Assembly (NCBI RefSeq): GCF_900110955.1
Contig: NZ_FOFR01000001.1
Location: 124,001-188,000 of the forward strand
From: Lentzea xinjiangensis
GTDB lineage: Bacteria > Actinomycetota > Actinomycetes > Mycobacteriales > Pseudonocardiaceae
Reading direction: 5' to 3'
Length of the DNA: 64,000 nucleotides
Part shown: positions 7,649 to 15,603 of the stretch, piece by piece
Layout of the letters: every line of letters begins with the position of its first letter
Position numbering within the stretch: position 1 is the first letter of the stretch
The notes under the pieces: generated by a model
What the model saw: only the letters and a program-made list of their open reading frames with translations
Told to the model about the DNA's origin: nothing
The model's database searches: none
Position numbers and translations under genes: made by a program

Positions 7649-8368
7649 ATGAGCGAACAGACGATCGCGCTGGTCACGGGCGCGAACAAGGGCATCGGCC
7701 ACGAGATCGCGGCAGGCCTCGGCGCGCTCGGGATGAGCGTCGGAGTCGGCGCGCGGGACCGTCGGCGCGGCGAGGAGGCGGCGGCGAAACTGCGGGCGAA
7801 CGGCGCCGACGCGTTCTTCGTGCCGTTGGACGTGACCGACGACGAGAGCGTGGCCTCCGCCGCGTCACTGGTCGACGAGCGGTTCGGCCGCCTCGACGTG
7901 CTGGTCAACAACGCGGGCATCGCCGGGCAGTGGCCGACTGCGCCTTCCGCCGCCACCCCGGAGCTGCTGACGAAGGTGCTGGACACCAACGTGATCGGCG
8001 TCGTCCGGGTCACCAACGCGGTGCTGCCCCTGCTGCGGCGGTCGGCACGGCCGCGCATCGTCAACCAGTCGAGCCACCTGTCGTCGCTGACCTTGCAGAA
8101 CTCGCCGGAGGTGGACTTCGTCGACGTCGACGGGGTCTACATGCCGTCGAAGACGTTCCTGAACGCCGTCACGGTGCAGTACGCCAAGGAACTCACCGGG
8201 ATCAAGGTCAACGCCGTGTGCCCCGGTTACGTCGCCACCGACTTCAACGGTTTCCAGGGGCACGAGACCCCGGCGAACGGCGCCAGGATCGCGGTCAGGC
8301 TGGCCACCCTGCCGGACGACGGCCCGACCGGCGGCCTGTTCGACGACGCCGGCCCGGTGCCCTGGTGA
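7649..8368 (+). CDS. SDR-family oxidoreductase (carbonyl-reductase-like)
   Basis: 239 residues. The NAD(P) motif TGANKGIG lies at about 10-17, NNAG near residue 88, a catalytic Ser in NQSSHLSSL, and the Tyr-x3-Lys pair in YMPSK. GVGARDRRRGEEAA after the second strand suggests NADPH preference. The TGANKGIG start and the QSSHLSSL segment resemble human CBR1-type carbonyl reductases. It is divergent from the LysR regulator, which probably controls it. The substrate is unknown; detoxification of a carbonyl compound is the usual expectation. Confidence 0.85.
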   Translation: MSEQTIALVTGANKGIGHEIAAGLGALGMSVGVGARDRRRGEEAAAKLRANGADAFFVPLDVTDDESVASAASLVDERFGRLDVLVNNAGIAGQWPTAPSAATPELLTKVLDTNVIGVVRVTNAVLPLLRRSARPRIVNQSSHLSSLTLQNSPEVDFVDVDGVYMPSKTFLNAVTVQYAKELTGIKVNAVCPGYVATDFNGFQGHETPANGARIAVRLATLPDDGPTGGLFDDAGPVPW

Positions 8369-8374
8369 GACAGA

Positions 8375-8390
8375 TGTTCAACGTGAAACA
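8375..8390. other. parS-like site (one mismatch)
   Basis: TGTTCAACGTGAAACA differs from TGTTCCACGTGAAACA by one base. It sits in the gap after the SDR gene, about 46 kb from parAB, and has matching outer arms (GATGTT/AACATC). It could be a weak ParB site or chance; see findings. Confidence 0.35.
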
Positions 8391-8453
8391 TCCGCAGCTC
8401 CGGACCCAGTCGACGAGTGGTCCGATCGGCACGACGAGCTGCGCGCGAACGGC

Positions 8454-8744
8454 CTAGTCGGTGATCAGTCGAGCCGAAGATTCCTCGCGCATCCGCGCCA
8501 GCCGGTTCATCGTCCGCTGACCGCGGCGGTCCAGCTCGCGGCTGTCGATCCAGCCGTTGGCGTAGTAGCGGTAGTCCTGCGCCAGCGCCACGAGCTCGGC
8601 GAGGTAGTCGGCGGACCGGCGTCGCCGCTCCTCGTCGAACGCCGCCAGCAGCGGTAGCTGGGTGTCCACCACCTCGTCGAGCAACTGCGCGGATCGCAGC
8701 GCTCTCCTGGAACGCCACCTCCGTGTAAGGCTCACGCGCCGCAC
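8454..8744 (-). CDS. Small helical protein of unknown function
   Basis: Up to 96 residues from GTG 8744; GTG 8735 is an alternative start. After a basic N-terminus the sequence is a run of amphipathic helices (LLDEVVDTQLPLLAAFDEE, then LAELVALAQDYRYYANGWIDSRELDRR). The balance of hydrophobic and charged residues makes it look like real protein rather than a GC-driven open frame. No cysteine pairs, signal peptide or membrane segment. I recognise no family. Confidence 0.5.
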   Translation of the reverse strand: MRRVSLTRRWRSRRALRSAQLLDEVVDTQLPLLAAFDEERRRRSADYLAELVALAQDYRYYANGWIDSRELDRRGQRTMNRLARMREESSARLITD

Positions 8745-8886
8745 CTCGTCCTCCGCCCGACCTGCCGCACCCTAGGCGTGGATTGCACGCCCGTCGATGC
8801 TGCATTCGTGTGCGAAGGCGCTGGCGTTACCGGTTCGTGTCCCACACCATCCGAAAGGGATGCTATAGGACCCAAACGAGATGGGA

Positions 8887-10269
8887 TCAGGCGGCGGTGT
8901 CGGCGCCGGTGAACCGGGCGACGCGGTCGGCCAGCTCGCGGGCCTCCGGGTTGTTGCGGCGCTTCTCGGCTTCCTGGCGGAGCGGCTCCATCCGCTGCTT
9001 CGTGCGCACCGACTTGAGGCTCTCCGACAGGTCGACGGCCTGCCGGCCGATCTTGGCGCCGTGGTCGATGTCGCCCTCGAGCAGGTGGTTGATCGCCATC
9101 GAGGTCAGGTTGAACGAGCGGCTGCGCGCGTACTCGTCACCGAAGTTGTTGATCGCCTTGGACAGGGCGGGGATGGCCGTCCGCGTGTACTTGGCGTCCA
9201 CCGTCTGGGCCAGCTCCGTGTGCACCGTGCCGATCATGGAGGAGAGGTCGATCTCGTTGAAGAACTTCGCCCAGGCGGGAGCCTCGGCGACGTTCGCGCG
9301 GGAGAACTCGTCGCGCGCGCGGCCGAGCAGCTTGAGCGCCTGCTCGTCGGAGCCCATCTTCGCGTAGGCCCAGGCCTCGTTCGCGCACAGGATGCCCACC
9401 GCGAGCTCGGACCCGGAGTTCTGCGCCGCCAGCTGGCCGAGCTGGAACACCTTCAGCGCGTCGTCGGGGGCGTTCTGGTGCAGGTAGACGCGGCCCATGC
9501 GGTACAGGATGTTCGCCATCAGCGCCTCGTTCTCGCCCTGCTTGGCGAGGTCGAGGGCCTGGCCGAAGTGGTTGCGGGCCGAGTCCATCAGGCCCGTGTC
9601 GAACGACGTCCAGCCGGCGAGGTTGTGCAGGTCGGCCAGCGCGACGTAGAGGCGCTGGCGGACGATGTCCGTGGAGCTCGCACCGAGCATCTGCTGTCCC
9701 CAGGACAGCTGGGCGACCACGGCGTCGCGGCAGGAGCCGCCGCCGTACTGGTAGTCGAGGGCGCGCAGAGCCCGCGTCGCCGCCTCGACCTGACGCACGT
9801 CGGTCATGCCGATGCGTCCCGGAGCCGGAGTCTGTGTGGGGTGTGAGACCCACGACCCGGAGTCCGCTCCGAACACGGCCGCGCCGACTGTCACGGCGGC
9901 GGCGTGCGCGAGGAACTTCCGACGCTTCACCGACTCGTCCTCCTCAGGATGGGGTGAGTCCGCGGTCGCGGCCACCCTCACTGCCGTTGTCTCGTCATAG
10001 GCGAGACCCATGTATCCACGTGGGACACCCAGACCCATGGCGATCCTCGTGAGGACGTCGTACGCCATCACCTGGCGTCCCTTGAGGATCTCCGAGACCT
10101 CGGACTGCGACTGCCCGGTGAGCGCCGCGATCTGGCGCTGGGACACACCGTGCCTGCGGAGCAGCCGGTAGACCGAGCTGATCTCCCGCCGGGCCAGTGC
10201 GTCCCGCATCTCCTGCTGGTCCCACACGTCGGCGGGGATAGGAGAGCCCTGGGAGCTCATGGTGTTCAT
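8887..10269 (-). CDS. HTH regulator with TPR domain (NsdA-like)
   Basis: 460 residues. The N-terminus is a Cro/C1-type helix-turn-helix (about 38-90: SVYRLLRRHGVSQRQIAALTGQSQSEVSEILKGR, read as separate helices). A linker with KRRKFLAHAAAVTVGAAVFGA follows, a possible membrane or hydrophobic segment near 118-140. The rest (about 160-440) is a helical repeat with TPR character, such as ALDLAKQGENEALMANILYRMGRVYLH. Streptomyces NsdA, a negative regulator of sporulation and antibiotic production, has a related TPR layout. Signalling or developmental control is therefore plausible but not shown. It is divergent from two small unknown genes. Confidence 0.75.
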   Translation of the reverse strand: MNTMSSQGSPIPADVWDQQEMRDALARREISSVYRLLRRHGVSQRQIAALTGQSQSEVSEILKGRQVMAYDVLTRIAMGLGVPRGYMGLAYDETTAVRVAATADSPHPEEDESVKRRKFLAHAAAVTVGAAVFGADSGSWVSHPTQTPAPGRIGMTDVRQVEAATRALRALDYQYGGGSCRDAVVAQLSWGQQMLGASSTDIVRQRLYVALADLHNLAGWTSFDTGLMDSARNHFGQALDLAKQGENEALMANILYRMGRVYLHQNAPDDALKVFQLGQLAAQNSGSELAVGILCANEAWAYAKMGSDEQALKLLGRARDEFSRANVAEAPAWAKFFNEIDLSSMIGTVHTELAQTVDAKYTRTAIPALSKAINNFGDEYARSRSFNLTSMAINHLLEGDIDHGAKIGRQAVDLSESLKSVRTKQRMEPLRQEAEKRRNNPEARELADRVARFTGADTAA

Positions 10270-10487
10270 CGCGCACCCTCACAGTCCGTTGGGCGTCATC
10301 GGCAGACTAGGGGCAGGTCCCCGAGCCGGAGAAGTCCTCTTCGGCGAGGCTGATCGGCCCTGCCGAACACCGCTTACCGCTCACCGTAGGAGTCACACCG
10401 GTCAGCGCTGTGACATCCCGTTCCGACATGAATCATCGCAATCTGGACTCCGGTAAGCGAGCGAGCACGGAGAGGAACGACCAATAG

Positions 10488-10751
10488 ATGGACAGCTCCT
10501 CCACGTACTCCACCTCCATTGTGGAGACGGGTGACACCGGCTCCACATGGCGCGGCACGACCGGGCAGCGTCGGACGTGGCAGATCAGCTGCGGCGACGT
10601 GGTCGACCGGGACCGCCAGCTCACCGTGAAGGTCGTTCAGGGCCGAGTGGTCCTGGTAGGCCCTCCCGGGGAGACGGCAGTCTTGTCGCACGACCAGCTC
10701 GTACAGCTCAGGGCCGCGCTACGCGAAGCCGCCGACCAGGCGGAAAGGTGA
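10488..10751 (+). CDS. Small conserved-looking protein, unknown function
   Basis: 87 residues. After a Ser/Thr-rich N-terminus the middle alternates in a beta-like way (RTWQISCGDVVDRDRQLTV, then KVVQGRVVLVGPPGETAVL) and the end is one helix (DQLVQLRAALREAADQAE). One cysteine, no membrane segment. Its stop is 13 nt before the next small gene, so the two are probably co-transcribed. I recognise no family. It faces the HTH-TPR regulator across a 218-bp gap, an arrangement often seen for accessory pairs next to XRE regulators. Confidence 0.6.
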   Translation: MDSSSTYSTSIVETGDTGSTWRGTTGQRRTWQISCGDVVDRDRQLTVKVVQGRVVLVGPPGETAVLSHDQLVQLRAALREAADQAER

Positions 10752-10764
10752 TGGTGACGTTTCG

Positions 10765-11124
10765 ATGGACGCGATCCTCGGACAGGTTCTTCGCAACGCT
10801 GTGTGGGAACGTCTCGACCTGCTCACGGAGCTGGCGAGCCGGGCCGACGCCCCGTCCCTCCTGTCGGTGGCTCGATCCGAGCTCCCTCGGCTGACCGAGG
10901 GATGGCGTGCTCTGCTGGCAGCGCACGAGCCGGACGAGAAGGGCAACTGCCCCGAGTGCTCCGGCCGCTGGCGCCAGCAGAAGTCACCTTGCTCGGTGTG
11001 GCGCGCCGCGTACGAACACCTGGTCGCGGGCGGACTCGCCCCGCGCCCGGCTCGCCACCTGCGCGAGGCCCCGGTGACCCCTCCTGTCACCCGGTCCCGC
11101 CGCGCGGTGGCTCGAGCCCACTAA
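10765..11124 (+). CDS. Small protein with a CPEC-type zinc motif
   Basis: 119 residues. An N-terminal helical part (WERLDLLTELASRADAPS) precedes NCPECSGRWRQQKSPCSVW at about 66-84. Its C-x2-C plus a third Cys 12 residues on could form an incomplete zinc site, with the nearby His at residue 54 (LAAHEP) as a possible fourth ligand. The tail is Arg/Pro-rich. No named family recognised. It follows the 87-residue gene by 13 nt. A hairpin with a T run at 11320 probably ends the transcript. Confidence 0.6.
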   Translation: MDAILGQVLRNAVWERLDLLTELASRADAPSLLSVARSELPRLTEGWRALLAAHEPDEKGNCPECSGRWRQQKSPCSVWRAAYEHLVAGGLAPRPARHLREAPVTPPVTRSRRAVARAH

Positions 11125-11319
11125 CGGGCCTTTGCGACCGACCTGGCGTCCCCCCGACACGTCCAGGTCTGCAAATGGCCTACTGACCGGTGGTCCGCGA
11201 TGCGCGAACCCCCGACCGCGACATCGCGGACCCCGGTCAGCTACAACTCCACGGATTCCCGCGGGCCGGTGCCGTGCACCTTCCCTCCCCGACCGGCGCC
11301 GGTCCGCGGTCACCAACCA

Positions 11320-11356
11320 CGGCCTCTGTCCGCACCTCCCGCGCGGGCAGAGGCCG
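11320..11356. terminator. Hairpin terminator between converging small genes
   Basis: The arms CGGCCTCTG and CAGAGGCCG enclose a 19-nt loop and are followed by TTTT at 11357-11360 on the plus strand. It abuts the stop of the minus-strand gene that ends at 11360, so it can serve both directions. Confidence 0.7.
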
Positions 11357-11359
11357 TTT

Positions 11360-11602
11360 TCAGCGTTCGGCCAGCTTCTGCTCCGCCGAGCGGGCGACCA
11401 GGATCGGCAGGAACGACTCGACCTTCGCCTGGTCGTGGATCTCGTCGTAGGCCTCCCGCACGGCGGCCTGGACCTGCTGCTCCTCGTACTGGTCGCCGAC
11501 CCGGCGGTGCACCTCGGCAGCCGCCTGCCTGAGCTGGTCCTCGGTCTCCACGCGCAGGCTGTGCGGGTCGCGGACCTGGTGGCCGTCGATCATCTCCGTC
11601 AT
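11360..11602 (-). CDS. Three-helix bundle dimerisation domain protein
   Basis: 80 residues made almost entirely of helix: EDQLRQAAAEVHRRVGDQY, VQAAVREAYDEIHDQAKVESF, LPILVARSAEQKLAE. This pattern, especially the IHDQAKVESFLPILVxR block, matches small actinobacterial proteins annotated as three-helix bundle dimerisation domain. Similar segments occur next to phosphatase- or regulator-type proteins. No partner gene is adjacent: upstream on the same strand is the SDR of the glucosidase cluster. Function unknown. Confidence 0.7.
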   Translation of the reverse strand: MTEMIDGHQVRDPHSLRVETEDQLRQAAAEVHRRVGDQYEEQQVQAAVREAYDEIHDQAKVESFLPILVARSAEQKLAER

Positions 11603-11642
11603 GTGTCCTCCCTGGGCCGTTGTGCCGGGAGGATGCCCCGGC

Positions 11643-12422
11643 TCAGCGGTGCGTACCCGTCTTCCAGGCGAGGTAGGAGGTCAGGCCGGGGAAGAGCCGG
11701 CCGCTGATCTCGAAAGCCTTGAGCTGCCACGGGAAGAGGTGCTCGGCGCGTTCGCGCTCCACCGCGTCGACGATGGCCTTCGCGCAGCGCTGCGGCGTCA
11801 CCGAGGGGATCAGCCGGGCGATGGCCGGGATCCGCTCCTCGGCACCGGGGTTGTTGACGAAGTACTCGCTGGACACCTTGCCCGGCACGACCTCGCTCAC
11901 CCCGACGCCGGTTCCGCGCAGGTCGAGGCGCAGGGAGGCGGTCAGCCCCCGCAACGCCCACCGCGCCGACTGGTAGCCCGCGCAGCCGGGGATCGGCAGG
12001 CGCGACACCGGCGAGTTCACGTTGACGATCCAGCCGGAGCCGCGTGCCCGCATGGCGCCCAGGTACTCCCTGGTCAGCAGCAACGCCGCCAGGTAGGGCA
12101 CCGCCGTCATGGTCCGCAACTCGTCGGCGGACGTCTCGTCCAGGAAGAGCCAGCGGCCGGCGCCCGCGTTGTTGACGAGCACGTCCGGCGTCTCGACCTC
12201 TGCCGCGAGCGCGCGGATCAGCTCGGCGTCCGCCAGGTCGGCCACGTGGGCGGACGCCGAGCCGCCGAACTCGGTGATCCGCTTGACCTGCAGATCGAGC
12301 AGTTCGGCGCTTCGAGCCACCAGGTGGACGTGCGCGCCGTGCGCCGCGAACCGGAACGCGGTATCGGCGCCGATCCCCTGGGACGCTCCCGTGACCAGGA
12401 CCCTCTTGCCCGCCAGTTGCAT
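11643..12422 (-). CDS. SDR-family oxidoreductase with atypical YxxxR catalytic motif
   Basis: 259 residues. The nucleotide-binding motif TGASQGIG is at 11-18 and NNAG at 84-87. The presumed catalytic Ser lies in NVNSPVS (about 137). The Tyr motif reads YQSAR (150-154), so the Lys normally four residues after the Tyr is Arg. Some atypical SDRs tolerate this, but activity should not be assumed. The ATG shares one base with the TGA of the MFS gene (TGATG), so the two are translationally coupled. It may act on a product of the neighbouring glucosidase/transporter, which is an inference from clustering. Confidence 0.8.
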   Translation of the reverse strand: MQLAGKRVLVTGASQGIGADTAFRFAAHGAHVHLVARSAELLDLQVKRITEFGGSASAHVADLADAELIRALAAEVETPDVLVNNAGAGRWLFLDETSADELRTMTAVPYLAALLLTREYLGAMRARGSGWIVNVNSPVSRLPIPGCAGYQSARWALRGLTASLRLDLRGTGVGVSEVVPGKVSSEYFVNNPGAEERIPAIARLIPSVTPQRCAKAIVDAVERERAEHLFPWQLKAFEISGRLFPGLTSYLAWKTGTHR

Positions 12423-13630
12423 CAGACCACCGATCGCACTCGACTCATCAACACCGCCGCCAGCACCGTCGCCAGCGCCGACACCGCGAACAGACCGCGG
12501 TAGCCACCCAGGTTCGCGAGGATCACCGCGGCCAGCAAGGGGGCGATGACCTGCGGTAACGAGTTCGCGACGTTGAGCACGCCCAGGTCCTTGGCCCGGT
12601 CGGACGCCGCCGGCAGGACCTGGGTGAGCAGGGCTATCGCGACCGCCCAGTACGTGCCGAAGCCGACGCCGAGCAACGGCGCGGCGACCAGAGCACCGGT
12701 CCACGTCGGCCAGACGACCAGCACCAGCGCGGCCAGCGCCATGACCGCGGCGGCGAGGTGGACGTACGGCTTGCGGCGGCCGGATCGATCACTCCGTGCG
12801 CCGAACAGCACCGCTCCTGCGGCGAGCGCCGCCCCGTAGAGCGCCATCAGCACCAGCAGACCGTCCTCGGGGGACTCGTGGCGGACCACGTCGCCGAGGA
12901 AGAAGAGCAGGTACAGCGTTCCGAACGCGTTGCCGAGGTTGATCATCAGGTGACCGCTCCACGCCCACGCGAAGTCCGGGTGCGCCCGCGGGGAGATCCA
13001 CAGCGTCGGCCTGACCGGCTTCACGACGAGCTGCGTGTCCGGCGTCTTGAAAACGAAGAAGATCGCGCCCGTCACCACGATGACCGCACACGCCAGATAG
13101 CCAGCCGACAGTCCGCTGACCAGCAACGTCACGACGACCGCGCCCAGCACGGTGCCGAGCATCTGGCTGATGCCGATGAGCCCGCCGACCTGCGCCCGTT
13201 GCGCCACGGGCACCCGGTCGGGCACCGCGGAGGTGAGCGCGGCGAGCATGCCGCCGATCCCCGCCTGCACCAGGCACCAGCCGATGGTCATGACCAGCAC
13301 GGTCGGCGCGCCGGCGAGAACGCCCAGGCCGGCGGCACCGATGGCCGCGCCGCCGAGCGTCCACGGGTGACGACGGCCGAACCGCGAGGTCGTGCGGTCG
13401 CTGAGGACGCCGATCAGCGGCACGACCAGCAGCGACACCAGAGCGCCGGCACCGGTGACGACGCCGAACACGAACTCCTTGTCCGCCTTGTCCAGCAGCT
13501 CGGCCTGCTGCGGCAGCAGGACCTGGATCGGCGCGTAGACGGCGAGCCACAACCCGAGGTTCGCGGCGAACAGCCAGGCCATCCACCCGCGTCTGACGGG
13601 GACGACCGGTTCGGCCAGCGCCTCATCCAC
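12422..13630 (-). CDS. MFS transporter, sugar (SLC45/GPH-like) type
   Basis: 402 residues with about twelve membrane segments. The loop between helices 2 and 3 reads GVLSDRTTSRFGRRHPW, an MFS signature typical of glycoside-cation symporter and SLC45-like sugar carriers. A second copy, GARSDRSGRRKPY, follows in the other half. It overlaps the beta-glucosidase by 8 nt upstream and the SDR by 1 nt downstream, so all three form one operon. Uptake of a beta-glucoside or disaccharide that the GH1 enzyme then hydrolyses is the simplest reading. Confidence 0.82.
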   Translation of the reverse strand: MDEALAEPVVPVRRGWMAWLFAANLGLWLAVYAPIQVLLPQQAELLDKADKEFVFGVVTGAGALVSLLVVPLIGVLSDRTTSRFGRRHPWTLGGAAIGAAGLGVLAGAPTVLVMTIGWCLVQAGIGGMLAALTSAVPDRVPVAQRAQVGGLIGISQMLGTVLGAVVVTLLVSGLSAGYLACAVIVVTGAIFFVFKTPDTQLVVKPVRPTLWISPRAHPDFAWAWSGHLMINLGNAFGTLYLLFFLGDVVRHESPEDGLLVLMALYGAALAAGAVLFGARSDRSGRRKPYVHLAAAVMALAALVLVVWPTWTGALVAAPLLGVGFGTYWAVAIALLTQVLPAASDRAKDLGVLNVANSLPQVIAPLLAAVILANLGGYRGLFAVSALATVLAAVLMSRVRSVV

Positions 13631-14870
13631 CGCTGATCACCTGCCGGTACCAGTGGAACGAGTCGCGCGGCGTGCGGACCTGCGTCTCGAAGTCGACGTG
13701 GACCAGGCCGAACCGCTGCGAGTACCCGGCCTCCCACTCGAAGTTGTCGAGCAACGACCACACGAAGTACCCGGAGACGTCCGCCGCCAGGGCGGCCTTG
13801 AGGTGTCCGTCGAGGTAGGAGATCCGCTCGGGGTCCTCGATGGCGTGCGGGAAGCTGCACCCGCTCTCGGTCACGTGCACCGGCGGCAGCGACGGGTGGC
13901 GCTCGCGCAGCCGGGTGATCATCTCGGTCAGCCCGGCGGGAGCGATCGGCCAGCCGAAGCCGGTGCGCGGGTACTCGTCGATCTCCACCAGCTCGAACGG
14001 CAGCGGGTTGCCCTCGGAGGGGAGCTTGAGCCGCGTCGGGTTGTAGTAGTTCACGCCGTAGAAGTCGAGCGGCTGGTGGATGGTCCGCAGGTCGCCCTCG
14101 GCGATCGGCAGGAGGTCGGCGACCGCGTCGGGATACCGGCCCGACAGAACGGGGTCCGCGTACAGCCAGTTGTGGATGTCGCTGTACGCCTCGGCGGCCG
14201 GCAGGTCGTCCGGCGTGGCGGGCCAGGCCGGAGTGTGGTTGTTCGCCGTGCCGACCGCTTGCGCGTTGTGCGAGCGGAGCACCTCGACCGCACGGCCGTG
14301 AGCCAGGTTCAGGTGGTGGGCGGTCGGCAACGCGTCGAAGAGCAACGTCTTGCCGGGAGCGTGCTCACCGATCGCATAGCCCTGCAACGTCACCATCGCG
14401 GGTTCGTTGACGGGGATCCACAGCTTCACCCGGTCGGCGAGCCGGTCCGCGACCAGCGAGGTGTAGTCGGCGAACCGGTCGGCCACCTCCCTGTTCAGCC
14501 AGCCGCCCCGCGCTTCCAGCTCCAGCGGGGTGTCCCAGTGGTACAACGTCGCGACCGGGGCGATGCCCGCGTCGGCGAGCGCGTCGACCAGGCGGTCGTA
14601 GAAGTCGAGTCCCTCGGCGTTGGCGGGTCCCCGGCCGGTGGGCTGGACGCGCGGCCACGCGATGGAGAACCGGTAGGCGTTGACCCCGAGCCGGGTCATC
14701 AGCGCGATGTCCTCCGGCCACCGGTGGTAGTGGTCGCACGCGACGGAGGCGTTGTGGTTCTCGTGCACCGGGGTGAACTCGTCCCACACGGAAGGACCTC
14801 GACCGCCTTCGGCGAACGCGCCCTCGATCTGGAACGCGGACGTCGACACTCCCCACAGGAAGTCGCTCAT
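13623..14870 (-). CDS. GH1 family beta-glucosidase
   Basis: 415 residues, a full-length (beta/alpha)8 glycoside hydrolase of family 1, no signal peptide, so cytoplasmic. The N-terminal signature FLWGVSTSAFQIEGA is present. The acid/base Glu is in VNEP (about 156), the nucleophile Glu in VTESG (about 335), and the aglycone-site WSLLDNFEWEAGY near the end. The nucleophile motif is TESG where TENG is usual. It retains beta-glycosides with release of glucose. It begins the operon with the MFS transporter and SDR, divergent from a TetR regulator 112 bp away. Confidence 0.92.
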   Translation of the reverse strand: MSDFLWGVSTSAFQIEGAFAEGGRGPSVWDEFTPVHENHNASVACDHYHRWPEDIALMTRLGVNAYRFSIAWPRVQPTGRGPANAEGLDFYDRLVDALADAGIAPVATLYHWDTPLELEARGGWLNREVADRFADYTSLVADRLADRVKLWIPVNEPAMVTLQGYAIGEHAPGKTLLFDALPTAHHLNLAHGRAVEVLRSHNAQAVGTANNHTPAWPATPDDLPAAEAYSDIHNWLYADPVLSGRYPDAVADLLPIAEGDLRTIHQPLDFYGVNYYNPTRLKLPSEGNPLPFELVEIDEYPRTGFGWPIAPAGLTEMITRLRERHPSLPPVHVTESGCSFPHAIEDPERISYLDGHLKAALAADVSGYFVWSLLDNFEWEAGYSQRFGLVHVDFETQVRTPRDSFHWYRQVISGG

Positions 14871-14876
14871 CGATCC

Positions 14877-14899
14877 TCCGAATGTGAAACTTGTTCGGA
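14877..14899. promoter_or_regulatory. Candidate TetR operator in the glucosidase/TetR gap
   Basis: TCCGAA and TTCGGA form perfect 6-bp arms around an 11-nt spacer, just upstream of the glucosidase start. The position would let the divergent TetR-family protein repress both genes. No footprint evidence exists here. Confidence 0.4.
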
Positions 14900-14982
14900 T
14901 CGTAGGCGTGTTGACAGGTTCAGGGAAGTGGAAGAGCCGGGCAACGGGCAAGATGGAAGTACCCGAACTACTGGGAGTCGCC

Positions 14983-15597
14983 GTGACGAGCACCACCCCG
15001 CTTCGCCGTCAGCCCGTCCAGCAGCGCAGCGCCAAGCGCGTCGAGCGGATGCTCGAGGCCTGCGCGACTCTCATCGACGAGGTGGGCTACGACGGCGTCA
15101 CCACTACGTTGATCGCGGAAAGGGCAGGTGTGGCGGTCGGTTCGCTGTACCAGTTCTTCCCCGACAAGAGAGCCGTCGTGCAGGCGCTGACCCTGCGCAA
15201 CGTCGAGAAGTTCTCCCGCGGCATCACCGAGCGGCTCGAGCAGGCGACGCTCGAGCACTGGTGGGACGCCGTGGACACGGTCTTCGACGTCTACGTGACG
15301 ATGCACCGCGAGATCCCCGCGTTCGGGAAGGTGCACTTCGGTGACGTCGTCGACATGCGGCTGCTCGACGAGCGCCGCGACAACAACGCCGTCATCTCCG
15401 ACAAGATCTCCGAGCTGATCTCGGGGCAGTTCGGCATCCCGATGAGCGAGGTCCAGTTGCCCATCGCGATCGCCGTCGAGGCGGCCGACGCCGTGCTGAA
15501 GCTCGCGTTCCGCTCCAGCACGACGGGCGACCAGGCGATCTTGGCCGAGGCGAAGGCCCTGGTCAGGGGCTACCTGTCGTCGCGGCTGCCGGCCTAG
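14983..15597 (+). CDS. TetR/AcrR-family transcriptional regulator
   Basis: 204 residues from GTG 14983, chosen because GGGAG lies 6 nt upstream; ATG 14953 in frame lacks this. The N-terminal DNA-binding domain is typical: RVERMLEACATLIDEVGYDGVTTTLIAERAG, then VAVGSLYQFFPDKRAVVQAL. The C-terminal ligand domain (about 85-204) is helical. As the divergent neighbour of the GH1-MFS-SDR operon it is probably the local repressor, with a sugar or aglycone as likely inducer. Confidence 0.88.
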   Translation: MTSTTPLRRQPVQQRSAKRVERMLEACATLIDEVGYDGVTTTLIAERAGVAVGSLYQFFPDKRAVVQALTLRNVEKFSRGITERLEQATLEHWWDAVDTVFDVYVTMHREIPAFGKVHFGDVVDMRLLDERRDNNAVISDKISELISGQFGIPMSEVQLPIAIAVEAADAVLKLAFRSSTTGDQAILAEAKALVRGYLSSRLPA

Positions 15598-15603
15598 GGC
15601 GGG

